Shown: positions 52,158 to 59,903 of the stretch, piece after piece
Layout of the letters: each line of letters starts with the position of its first letter
How positions within the stretch are numbered: the first letter of the stretch is position 1
From: Actinophytocola sp044466355
GTDB lineage: Bacteria > Actinomycetota > Actinomycetes > Mycobacteriales > Pseudonocardiaceae
Length of the DNA stretch: 64,000 nt
Reading direction: 5' to 3'
NCBI RefSeq assembly: GCF_044466355.1
Contig: NZ_JBITMQ010000021.1
Span: 1 to 64,000, forward strand
Position numbers and translations under genes: made by a program
Notes under the pieces: model-generated
Seen by the model: the letters and a program-made list of their open reading frames with translations, nothing else
What the model was told of the DNA's origin: nothing
The model's database searches: none

Positions 52158-53026
52158 GGTTGCCGGTGGTGGTCGGCGTCGACGGTTCGGACGCCGCGCT
52201 GCGGGCGGTCGGCTGGGCCGCGGCGTACGCCGCGCTGCACGACCTGCCGTTGCGGCTGGTCCACGTGTACCTCACCCCGGTCAGCCTGCCCAGCGGCGTG
52301 TTCGACCAGGGTGCTGTGCGGAGGGCGGTGCGTGCACAGGGACGTCGGTTGCTGCGCCGCGCCCGCGTCGCCGCTGCCGGGGTGGCGGCGAACGTCCCGG
52401 TCGAGCTCGTGCTCCAGCCCGCCCCGCTGGTGCCTGCCCTCGCCGGGGAAGCGGCCGGGGCGCGGCTCCTCGTGCTCGGCACGCGCGGGCTGGGCGGGGT
52501 CGCGGGGCTGCTGCTCGGCTCCACCACGGCCGCGCTCGCAGGCCGCCCGCCCTGCCCGCTGGTGGTGGTGCGTGGCGACGAGCATGCGCCGGCACGTGGG
52601 CCCGTGGTGGTCGGCGTGGACGGTACCCCGGCGAGCGAGCCCGCCATCGCGTTCGCGTTCGCCGAGGCCGCGGCAGGCGACCGGCGGCTGGTCGCCGTGC
52701 ACACGTGGACCACGTCCGCTGTCGACGCCATGCTGCTCGGGCATTCCGGCGCCGTCCCGGACTTCGAGCCGACGCAGCAGGAGGCCTACGAGGTCCTGGC
52801 CGAGCGGCTCGCCGGCTGGCAGGAGAAGTACCCGGAGGTGCGGGTGGCCCGCGAGGTCGTCCGCGACCACCCCGCTAACGCGTTGCTGCGGTATGCCGAG
52901 GGCGCTGGGCTGGTGGTGGTCGGTTCGCGGGGCAGGGGCGAGGTGCGCGGACTGGTGCTCGGTTCGACGGGCAGACACCTGCTGCACGACGCACCGTGCC
53001 CGGTCGCGGTCGTGCCACCCGGGTGA
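52142..53026 (+). CDS. Universal stress protein, two UspA domains
   Basis: A 294-aa tandem USP with VVVGVDGSDAALRAVGWAA and VVVGVDGTPASEPAIAFAF. The ATP loops are GTRGLGGVAGLLLGSTTAAL and GSRGRGEVRGLVLGSTGRHL. It resembles the 23069 protein (shared ERLAGW.EKYP, DGTPASE). ATG 52142 has GGGAGAGAGG upstream; ATG 52115 is in frame but poorer. It is the last gene of the Rv1733c-like operon and converges on the hydrogenase operon, with 10 bp between stops. Confidence 0.88.
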   Translation: MARAMRLPVVVGVDGSDAALRAVGWAAAYAALHDLPLRLVHVYLTPVSLPSGVFDQGAVRRAVRAQGRRLLRRARVAAAGVAANVPVELVLQPAPLVPALAGEAAGARLLVLGTRGLGGVAGLLLGSTTAALAGRPPCPLVVVRGDEHAPARGPVVVGVDGTPASEPAIAFAFAEAAAGDRRLVAVHTWTTSAVDAMLLGHSGAVPDFEPTQQEAYEVLAERLAGWQEKYPEVRVAREVVRDHPANALLRYAEGAGLVVVGSRGRGEVRGLVLGSTGRHLLHDAPCPVAVVPPG

Positions 53027-53036
53027 CCGGGCCGGG

Positions 53037-53489
53037 TCACTCGGAGACGGACAGCTCCCGCAGCACCGCCGCGGTGACCGGGCCGACCGCGGCGGCGACC
53101 GGAGCCGACAGCCCGGTGCCGTAGCCGGTGTCGCCGATCTCGACCGTGTAGAACACGAGCCGTCCTGGCAGCCGATTGAGCGCCCTGGCCAGTTCCACGG
53201 CCTCCGGTATGCCCATGCCGTGGGAGCTGGGCACGGCCTGCCCCTCGGGGAGGGCGTCGACGGTGAGGCGGTGGACACGGCCTGGGCTCGGATCCCGGAC
53301 CACCACGGCGTCGACGACCACCGTGACGTCCGTGCCGGTCCACGCGTCCAGCAGGCGAGCGGGTTCGCCGTCGGTGATCACCACCCGGACGCCGGGTCCG
53401 CGCACGTCTGCGACCCGTGCGGCGACGGCCGGACCGATGCCGTCGTCGCGGCGGTACTCGTTGCCCACGCCGATGACGACCGCGTTCAC
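53037..53489 (-). CDS. Hydrogenase maturation protease (HycI/HybD family)
   Basis: A 150-aa endopeptidase that trims the C-terminus of the large subunit after nickel insertion. The N-terminal VIGVGNEYRRDDGIGPAVA contains the acidic nickel-sensing residue region; VVVDAVVVRD and SSHGMGIPEAVELA follow, the latter with the conserved His. GTG 53489 overlaps the large-subunit stop (GTGA), so the two are coupled. It is the last gene of the nine-gene hyp-hyd operon. Confidence 0.87.
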   Translation of the reverse strand: MNAVVIGVGNEYRRDDGIGPAVAARVADVRGPGVRVVITDGEPARLLDAWTGTDVTVVVDAVVVRDPSPGRVHRLTVDALPEGQAVPSSHGMGIPEAVELARALNRLPGRLVFYTVEIGDTGYGTGLSAPVAAAVGPVTAAVLRELSVSE

Positions 53490-54784
53490 GTGCGGGTCAC
53501 CGTGAGGTCGAGGAAGTGCGCCGAGCAGGAGATGCACGGGTCGTAGTTGCGGATGGCACGTTCGCAGAGGTGCGCGAGTGCGTGGTCGTCGAGGTGGAGG
53601 GACTCCGCCACCACCCGGCGCAGGTCGTCCTCGATCGCGGGCTGGTTCTGGGCGGTCGGCGGGACGATCGTGGCGTCGGCGATCGTGCCGTCCTCGGTGA
53701 TGCGGTAGCGGTGGTAGAGCAGGCCGCGGGGTGCCTCGGTGACGCCGTGACCGATGCCCGCCCAGGGCGGGACGTCGACGGCCGGCTGTGCGGGTGGATC
53801 GTAGGCCGCGATGATCCGCAGCGCCTCGTCGATGGCGTAGATCGTCTCCACGGCACGGACGAGGATGCCGCGGAACGGGTTGCGACAGTGCGGGCCGAGT
53901 CCGACGTCGGCGGCCACCTCACGCGCGAGCGGCGATAGCCACTGCTGGTTGAGCGTGTAGCGGGCGAGCGGGCCGACCAGGAACGTACGGCCGTCCAGTG
54001 CCGCGTGCAGCGCGGTGGAATGCGGGACCTGGTGCTCCTCGACATGGGCGAGGTAGTCGGCGGGGGCGAAGTCGAGGCCGCCGCTGGAGGCGAGGGTGCC
54101 GGAGTCGATCGGGTACCGGCCTGGAGCCCGAAGCGCCAGGAACTCGTGGGGAACCATGACGTCCGGGAAGTCGAACGTGGCGGCCCACCGGGCGGTGGTG
54201 ACGGCGTCGTCGAGTGCCCGGCGGAGGGGCTCGGCCAATGTCCCCAGTTCCTGTGTCGTCGGCAGGCGGTAGAACCCGCCGACCTTCACGTTGACCGGGT
54301 GGATCGCCCTGCCGCCGACCAGCTCCATGATCGCGTTGCCCGCCTTCTTGAGCGCGAGACCGCGTTCGACGGTGGCACGGTCCCGCTGCGCGAGGGCGAT
54401 GGCGTCCGGCAGCCCCAGGAAGTCCGGGGCGTGCAGCAGGTACATGTGGAGTGCGTGGCTCTCGATCCACTCGCCGCAGTACAGGAGTCTGCGCAGCTCG
54501 GCGAGCTGGCCGCCGATCCGCACTCCGCACGCGTCCTCGATGGCCTGGCAGGCGCTCATCTGGTACGCGACCGGGCAGATCCCGCAGATGCGGGCGGTGA
54601 TGTCCGGGGGTTCGCTGTAGCCACGACCGCGGAGGAACGCCTCGAAGAACCGGGGTGGTTCGTAGATGTGCAGCGCCACGTCGGTCACCTGTCCGTCGTG
54701 GACGGTGACGTGCAGCCCGCCCTCGCCCTCCACGCGGGTAAGCGCCTTGACGCCGAGGCGGCGGCTACCGCTGCGGTGGGTCAT
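53486..54784 (-). CDS. hyhL: [NiFe] hydrogenase large (alpha) subunit, group 3b-type
   Basis: A 432-aa subunit holding the NiFe(CN)2CO site. The four Cys ligands are C67 and C70 in RICGICPV and C417 and C420 in DPCISCSAH. The maturation site is expected after His423, leaving a nine-residue tail for the adjacent protease. Length and motifs fit cytoplasmic group 3 enzymes; with hyhBGS partners the best match is the NADP-linked group 3b (Hyh of mycobacteria). ATG 54784 has GGGAGCGG upstream and overlaps the small-subunit gene by 20 bp. Group assignment is by gene content. Confidence 0.92.
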   Translation of the reverse strand: MTHRSGSRRLGVKALTRVEGEGGLHVTVHDGQVTDVALHIYEPPRFFEAFLRGRGYSEPPDITARICGICPVAYQMSACQAIEDACGVRIGGQLAELRRLLYCGEWIESHALHMYLLHAPDFLGLPDAIALAQRDRATVERGLALKKAGNAIMELVGGRAIHPVNVKVGGFYRLPTTQELGTLAEPLRRALDDAVTTARWAATFDFPDVMVPHEFLALRAPGRYPIDSGTLASSGGLDFAPADYLAHVEEHQVPHSTALHAALDGRTFLVGPLARYTLNQQWLSPLAREVAADVGLGPHCRNPFRGILVRAVETIYAIDEALRIIAAYDPPAQPAVDVPPWAGIGHGVTEAPRGLLYHRYRITEDGTIADATIVPPTAQNQPAIEDDLRRVVAESLHLDDHALAHLCERAIRNYDPCISCSAHFLDLTVTRT

Positions 54785-55532
54785 CGTCCGCTCCCTGGAA
54801 CGTCGTCGCGGTGAAGGTGCGGAACACGCGGTGGAGGTCCACCCCGGACATGCCGCGAGCACGCAGCACGCGGGTGAGCGAGCCGGTGTTCGGCCTGCCC
54901 ACCGGGCCGAAGCAGCCGAAGCACCCGCGCCGGTACGCCGGGCACAGCGCGCCGCAGCCGGCGTGCGTGACCGGGCCGAGGCACGGGGTGCCCTCGCTGA
55001 CCATCACGCACGGGATCCCTCGCCGCTTGCACTCGGTGCACACGCTGTCGTCCGGCAGGTCCGGCTTGCGGCCGACCAGGAACGCCGACAGCACCTCCAG
55101 CAGCTGGTGGCGGTCGATCGGGCACCCGCGCAGCTCATAGTCGACCGGTACGTGGGCGGACACCGGGGTCGACGTGGCGAGCGTCGCGATGTGTTCCGGC
55201 CGGGCATAGACCAGTGAGCTGAACTCGGCCACGTCACCGAAGTTGCGCAGCGCCTGGATGCCGCCGGCGGTGGCGCACGCGCCGAGCACGACCAGCACCC
55301 GCGACTGTGCCCGGATGTCCTTGATCCGCTCGGCCTCCTCCGGGGTCGTGACCGAGCCCTCGACGAGCGACACGTCGTACGGGCCAGGCTCGATGGCGCT
55401 GGACGCCTCGATGAAGTGCCTGATCCGCACCTGACCGGCGAGCGGCAGCAACTCGTCCTCGCAGTTGAGGAGGGTGAGCTGGCAGCCGTCGCACGAGGTG
55501 AGCTTCCAGACCGCGAGTGTCGGTGTGTTCAT
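54765..55532 (-). CDS. hyhS: [NiFe] hydrogenase small (delta) subunit
   Basis: A 255-aa iron-sulfur subunit that passes electrons from the active site. Proximal cluster ligands are Cys14 and Cys17 in LTSCDGCQL, Cys in GACATAGG, and a Cys near EGTPCLGPVTHAGCG. Extra Cys motifs (CTECKRRGIPC; YRRGCFGCFGP) fit further 4Fe-4S clusters. No Tat signal is present, so it is cytoplasmic. ATG 55532 follows GGGAGCTCT and directly abuts the hyhG stop. Confidence 0.9.
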   Translation of the reverse strand: MNTPTLAVWKLTSCDGCQLTLLNCEDELLPLAGQVRIRHFIEASSAIEPGPYDVSLVEGSVTTPEEAERIKDIRAQSRVLVVLGACATAGGIQALRNFGDVAEFSSLVYARPEHIATLATSTPVSAHVPVDYELRGCPIDRHQLLEVLSAFLVGRKPDLPDDSVCTECKRRGIPCVMVSEGTPCLGPVTHAGCGALCPAYRRGCFGCFGPVGRPNTGSLTRVLRARGMSGVDLHRVFRTFTATTFQGADDDPPQR

Positions 55533-56384
55533 CTAGAGCTCCCGCACAGTGAGCAGGTCCGCCACCTGTCCGTAGTGGACGACGGGGCCGTCCCGGCAGA
55601 CGAGGAGTGGACCGAACTGGCAGTGTCCGCACGAGCCGATGCCGCACTTCATGTTGCGCTCCAACGACAACCGGACGCGCTCGGGTGGCACACCGCGGTC
55701 GACGAGCAGGTCCGCGCTGAACCGCATCATCACTTCCGGCCCGCACAGGAACGCGACCGTGTGCGCGGGGTCCAGGTCCACCGCCGCGAGCGGGGCGGTC
55801 ACGAGCCCCACCGGCCCATGCCACCCCGGCACCGGGTGGTCCACGGTCGACAGCACGGTGAGGTCGGGGCGCCGCTCCCAGGAGCGGACCTCGTCGCGGT
55901 ACAGGAACTCGGCCGGGGTGCGGGCCCCGAGCACGAGCGTGATCCGGCGGTACCGGGTCCGGTCGGCGAGGGCGCCGAGCAGGGCGGGCCGCAGCGGTGC
56001 GAGCCCGATCCCGCCCGCGACCAGCAACAGGTCGGCGCCTGCCGCGCTCGGCAGGTCCCAGTCGGTGCCGAAGGGCCCGCGCACGCCGAGCACCGTGCCG
56101 GTTGCCGCGTCGTGGACCGCGCGGCTGACCGCGCCGACCGCCCGCACGGTCTGGACGAGGATGCGCTCGAAGCGCGGGTCGCCGCTGATCGACACCGCGA
56201 TCTCGCCGACACCCGGTGCGTTGATCATCGTGAACTGGCCGGGCAGGAACCGTGGCAGCGGCCTGCCGACCGGAGCGAGGGTGAGCGTCGCGCTGTCACC
56301 GGTCTCGATGGCCCGGTCCACCACCGTGTACGCGGTCGGCAGCATCGGCTCCCTGATGGCTGGGCGGGTGAGCGTCTCAGTCAT
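55533..56384 (-). CDS. hyhG: Hydrogenase gamma subunit, FAD/NAD(P)-binding diaphorase
   Basis: A 283-aa ferredoxin-reductase-like subunit: an FAD domain (LPRFLPGQFTMINAPG), a NAD(P) domain (LLLVAGGIGLAPLRPALLGA, FLCGPEVMMRF) and a C-terminal [2Fe-2S] site (MKCGIGSCGHCQFGPLLVCR). It exchanges electrons with NAD(P)H. ATG 56384 overlaps the hyhB end by 8 bp. The same fold occurs in dihydroorotate dehydrogenase electron-transfer subunits, but the neighbours settle the role. Confidence 0.9.
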   Translation of the reverse strand: MTETLTRPAIREPMLPTAYTVVDRAIETGDSATLTLAPVGRPLPRFLPGQFTMINAPGVGEIAVSISGDPRFERILVQTVRAVGAVSRAVHDAATGTVLGVRGPFGTDWDLPSAAGADLLLVAGGIGLAPLRPALLGALADRTRYRRITLVLGARTPAEFLYRDEVRSWERRPDLTVLSTVDHPVPGWHGPVGLVTAPLAAVDLDPAHTVAFLCGPEVMMRFSADLLVDRGVPPERVRLSLERNMKCGIGSCGHCQFGPLLVCRDGPVVHYGQVADLLTVREL

Positions 56385-57492
56385 GGCTGCCCGCCAGCTT
56401 CGCGGCCTCTTCGGTGATGTCGATGCCCACCGGGCACCACGTGACGCACCGGCCGCACCCGACACACCCCGACGTGCCGAACTGGTCGTGCCAGGTGCTG
56501 AGCTTGTGGCTGATCCACTGTCGGTACCGGCTCGCGGTGCTGGTGCGGACCGCGCCGCCGTGCAGGTAGGAGAAGTCGGCGTTGAAGCAGGAGTCCCAGC
56601 GGCGCCAGCGTTCCGCGTGGTCTCCGGTCAGGTCGGTGACGTCCTCGGTGGTGGTGCAGAAACAGGTCGGGCACACCATCGTGCAGTTGGCGCAGGACAG
56701 GCAGCGGCTCGCGACCTCGTCCCACAGCGGGGACTCGCGGTTGTCGGCCAGCAGCTGCCGCAGGTCGATCTCCGGCATCGCTCTGCCCACGTCTCTGCCC
56801 ATCCGCTCCGCCGCCGCGGTGAGGTCCGCGTCGGCGGCTTCGACGTCGGCGGCGTCCGCGGTCCGGTGCGGTACCGAGTCGAGCACCCGTCGACCCGCCT
56901 CGCTGCCCGCCTCGACCACGTACCGGTGGCCCGTGTCGTCGACCCGCTCGGTCATGACGAGGTCGTAACCCCCTTGGGCGCGCGGCCCACCGCCCATGGA
57001 CACGCAGAAGCACGTGGCGGCGGGCTCGGTGCAGTTGACCGCGACCACGAACACCCCGTCCCGGCGTGCGGTGTAGCCCGGGTCCGGGTACGCGCAGCGG
57101 GCAAGGACGCCGTCGAGCACGCCCATGGCCGCGAGGTCGCACGGCCGCACGCCGAGAAACGCGTACCTCGGCCGGGGTTCGGCCGCGGCACGGAACACCA
57201 TGCCGGACTCGTCCCAGTCGCTGGTCGTGATCCGTTCGTGCGCCGGGTGGATAAAGGACTTCCATGACTGCGGACCCGCCGAGTGGGCGAACGCCGCGCT
57301 GTCGTCCCTGGCCACCAGGCGGTAGCTGCCGGCGTCGGTCGCGACGCCCCAGCCACTCGGCAGTTGATCGGCGCCGGTCAGTTCGGCGAGGACGATCGCG
57401 CTGTCCCGCACCGTCGGCCCGACCACGGTGTATCCCTGGTCGAGGAGCACCCTGATCAGCACGTCGAGGTCGTCGTGCTCAACGAGTTCCAT
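56377..57492 (-). CDS. hyhB: Hydrogenase beta subunit, 4Fe-4S dicluster
   Basis: A 371-aa iron-sulfur protein with two Cys clusters in the C-terminal third: CLSCANCTMVCPTCFC and CVGCGRCVTWCPVGID. The N-terminal two-thirds is the sulfite-reductase A-like beta-subunit domain (FLGVRPCDLAAMGVLD; VVAVNCTEPAATCFCVSMGG). Relatives in group 3b enzymes can reduce sulfur or polysulfide as well as relay electrons. ATG 57492 has GAGGCCGG upstream, 11 bp after hypE. Confidence 0.9.
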   Translation of the reverse strand: MELVEHDDLDVLIRVLLDQGYTVVGPTVRDSAIVLAELTGADQLPSGWGVATDAGSYRLVARDDSAAFAHSAGPQSWKSFIHPAHERITTSDWDESGMVFRAAAEPRPRYAFLGVRPCDLAAMGVLDGVLARCAYPDPGYTARRDGVFVVAVNCTEPAATCFCVSMGGGPRAQGGYDLVMTERVDDTGHRYVVEAGSEAGRRVLDSVPHRTADAADVEAADADLTAAAERMGRDVGRAMPEIDLRQLLADNRESPLWDEVASRCLSCANCTMVCPTCFCTTTEDVTDLTGDHAERWRRWDSCFNADFSYLHGGAVRTSTASRYRQWISHKLSTWHDQFGTSGCVGCGRCVTWCPVGIDITEEAAKLAGSHD

Positions 57493-57503
57493 GGCCGGCC
57501 TCC

Positions 57504-58556
57504 TCAGCAGATGCGGGGAAGTTGCTCCCCGACGAGCATGTCCAGAACTCGCGAGGACCCCACGAGCGTGCGGACCGTGACGCGTCCCGCCGGGCCGTCA
57601 CCGACCCGGCCGATCACGGTGGCCGCGACGCCATCTGGTCTGTCGCGCATCGCGGTGAGGATCCGGTCCGCCGCGGCCGGGGCGACCATCGCGACCAGGC
57701 AGCCCTCGTTGGCGACGTGCAAGGGGTCCAACCCGAGCAGCTCGCACGCCGCCGCCACGTCGCGTGGCACCGGCAGCGCCTGCTCGTCCAGTTCGATCGA
57801 CACGGCGGAGGCGTCGGCGAGTTCGTTCAGCGCGCTCGCCACGCCGCCACGGGTGGGATCGCGCAGCGCGTGCACGGCATCGCCGCCGACCTCCAACATC
57901 GCCCGCACGAGGCGGTGCAGCGGCCTGCTGTCGGAGACGATGCCGGAGTCGAAGCCGAGGTCATCACGTGCGGACAGGACCGCCATGCCGTGCGCACCGA
58001 TCGGTCCCGACAGCAGCACCAGGTCACCGGGCCGGCACCGGGCCGCCGACGGGTCGACGCCCGCCACGCGGACGCCGATTCCCGTCGTGGTCAGGTAGAT
58101 GCCGTCGGCGCCGCCCCGCTCGACGACCTTCGTGTCGCCGGTGACCACCGGCACGCCCGCATCGGTCGCCGCCGCGGCGACCGATGCGGTGATCCGCCGC
58201 AGTTCCGCTATGGGCAACCCTTCCTCGAGGACGTAGGCCACCGACAGCGCGACCGGTTCCGCGCCACGCATCGCGATGTCGTTGACCGTGCCGTGCACCG
58301 CCAGCGAGCCGATGTCGCCGCCGGGGAAGAACCTCGGGGTGACGACGAAGCTGTCGGTGCTGAAGACGAGCTGTGCCGTGCCGACGGGGACGACCGCGGC
58401 GTCCTCCAGCACGCCGCCACCACCCAGCTGGGGCGTGATCACGTCCCGCAGCAGCTCTGCCATCAGCTGACCGCCGGAGCCGTGGCCGAGCAGCACCCGT
58501 TCGGTCTCGGCGCGGGGCGCGGGACAGGTCATCACGACCGGGTCGACCGTGCTCAT
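57504..58556 (-). CDS. hypE: Hydrogenase maturation factor HypE
   Basis: A 350-aa protein that dehydrates a C-terminal thiocarbamate to the cyanide ligand of the NiFe site. It has the expected start of the fold (LLGHGSGGQLMAELL), DAAVVPVGTAQLVFSTDSFV, DPTRGGVASALNELA and the obligatory C-terminal PRIC with terminal Cys. ATG 58556 follows GGAGGAAC and overlaps the hypD stop (ATGA). The length is typical. Confidence 0.95.
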   Translation of the reverse strand: MSTVDPVVMTCPAPRAETERVLLGHGSGGQLMAELLRDVITPQLGGGGVLEDAAVVPVGTAQLVFSTDSFVVTPRFFPGGDIGSLAVHGTVNDIAMRGAEPVALSVAYVLEEGLPIAELRRITASVAAAATDAGVPVVTGDTKVVERGGADGIYLTTTGIGVRVAGVDPSAARCRPGDLVLLSGPIGAHGMAVLSARDDLGFDSGIVSDSRPLHRLVRAMLEVGGDAVHALRDPTRGGVASALNELADASAVSIELDEQALPVPRDVAAACELLGLDPLHVANEGCLVAMVAPAAADRILTAMRDRPDGVAATVIGRVGDGPAGRVTVRTLVGSSRVLDMLVGEQLPRIC

Positions 58557-59656
58557 CGTTCCTCCACTGTGGACAGGCGGCCGGCGTGGTAGAAGGCGGC
58601 GCAGGTGCCTTCTGCGGACACCATGGGCGCGCCGAGCGGGGTCCTCGGGGTGCACCGGGTGCCGTAGGCGGCGCACGAGGTCGGCAGCCGGGTGCCTCGG
58701 AGCACCTCACCGGCGACGCAGTCCGGGTTCTCGTGAGCGTGCAGATCGGCGACGGCGAAGCGGGTCTCGGCGTCGAACGCCGCGAACCGCTCGGTGAGGG
58801 TGAGGCCGCTGGTGGGGATCGTGCCGATGCCGCGCCAGTCGCGGTCGGTGAGCCGGAACACCCGCCGCACGGCCGACTGCGCCTCGGTGTTGCCCGTGCG
58901 GCTGACCGCGCGGGCGTACTGGTTCTCGACTTCGGCCCGCCCCTCCTCCAGTTGCCGCGTGGTCATGAGGATGCCCTCGATCAGGTCGAGCGGTTCGAAG
59001 CCGGTCACCACGATCGGGACGTGGTAGCGAGCGGCGAGCGGCTCGTACTCGGTCCACCCCATGACCGCGCACACGTGCCCGGCCGCCAGGAACGCCTGCA
59101 CCTGGTTGTCGGCGGCGTCGAGGATGGCGGTGATCGCCGGCGGCACCAGCACGTGGCTGACCAGCACGGTGAAGTTGTCCAGCCCGAGTGCCGCGGCCCG
59201 CAGCACGGCCATGGCGTTCGCGGGCGCGGTCGTCTCGAAGCCGACGGCGAAGAACACGACCTGCCTGCCCGGGTTCCGTTCGGCGAGCCTGACGGCGTCG
59301 AGCGGGGTGTACACCAGCCGCACGTCACCACCCCGCGCCCTCACCCCGAGCAGGTCACCGGTGGTGCCAGGCACCCGGAGCATGTCGCCGTAGCTGGTGA
59401 AGACCACGCCAGGGCGGCTCGCGATCGCCACCGCCTTGTCGACCATCGCGAGGGGCGTGACGCACACCGGGCAGCCGGGCCCGTGGATCATGCGCATCCC
59501 GGCGGGCAACAGTTCGTCGATGCCCTGCCGGACGAGGGTGTGGGTCTGCCCACCGCAGACCTCCATGATCGCCCACGGGCGGGTCGCGGTGGCGGCCAGC
59601 TCGGCGAGCAGGCTACGGGCCAACGCCGGGTCGCGGTACTCGTCGAGGTACTTCAT
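58553..59656 (-). CDS. hypD: Hydrogenase maturation factor HypD
   Basis: A 367-aa scaffold for Fe(CN)2CO assembly. It has EVCGGQTHTLVRQGID with the catalytic Cys, HGPGCPVCVTP, and FAVGFETTAPANAMAV. Cluster-binding Cys are in ENPDCVAGEVLRG, PTSCAAYGTRCTPRTP and GTCAAFYH. ATG 59656 overlaps the hypC stop. It is part of the leftward hypFCDE block. Confidence 0.95.
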   Translation of the reverse strand: MKYLDEYRDPALARSLLAELAATATRPWAIMEVCGGQTHTLVRQGIDELLPAGMRMIHGPGCPVCVTPLAMVDKAVAIASRPGVVFTSYGDMLRVPGTTGDLLGVRARGGDVRLVYTPLDAVRLAERNPGRQVVFFAVGFETTAPANAMAVLRAAALGLDNFTVLVSHVLVPPAITAILDAADNQVQAFLAAGHVCAVMGWTEYEPLAARYHVPIVVTGFEPLDLIEGILMTTRQLEEGRAEVENQYARAVSRTGNTEAQSAVRRVFRLTDRDWRGIGTIPTSGLTLTERFAAFDAETRFAVADLHAHENPDCVAGEVLRGTRLPTSCAAYGTRCTPRTPLGAPMVSAEGTCAAFYHAGRLSTVEER

Positions 59657-59898
59657 GGGCCCAGCTCCCCGGCCAGTGCGTCGGGCATAGCCTTCAGCAC
59701 GGCGAAGGTGCGTGCCGCCTCGTCCTCGTCGACCCGGCTGATCGCGAAGCCGACGTGGACGATCACGTAGTCACCGAGCCGCGCTTCCGGTGTGTATGCG
59801 AGGCACACGGGCCGCTGGACGCCGTCGAAGTCGACCGTGCCCAGCCAGGGCTCCTCGGCGTCGATGGCGACGATCCGTCCCGGAACACCAAGGCACAC
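59653..59898 (-). CDS. hypC: Hydrogenase maturation chaperone HypC
   Basis: An 81-aa chaperone that carries the Fe complex with HypD to the large subunit. It begins V/M-CLGVPGRIVAID with the essential N-terminal Cys2, then VCLAYTPEARLGDYVIVHVG and FAISRVDEDEAART. GTG 59898 has GAGGGGTGAG upstream, 5 bp after the hypF stop; the upstream reading frame is a shadow of hypF. Confidence 0.93.
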   Translation of the reverse strand: MCLGVPGRIVAIDAEEPWLGTVDFDGVQRPVCLAYTPEARLGDYVIVHVGFAISRVDEDEAARTFAVLKAMPDALAGELGP

Positions 59899-59903
59899 AG
59901 GGC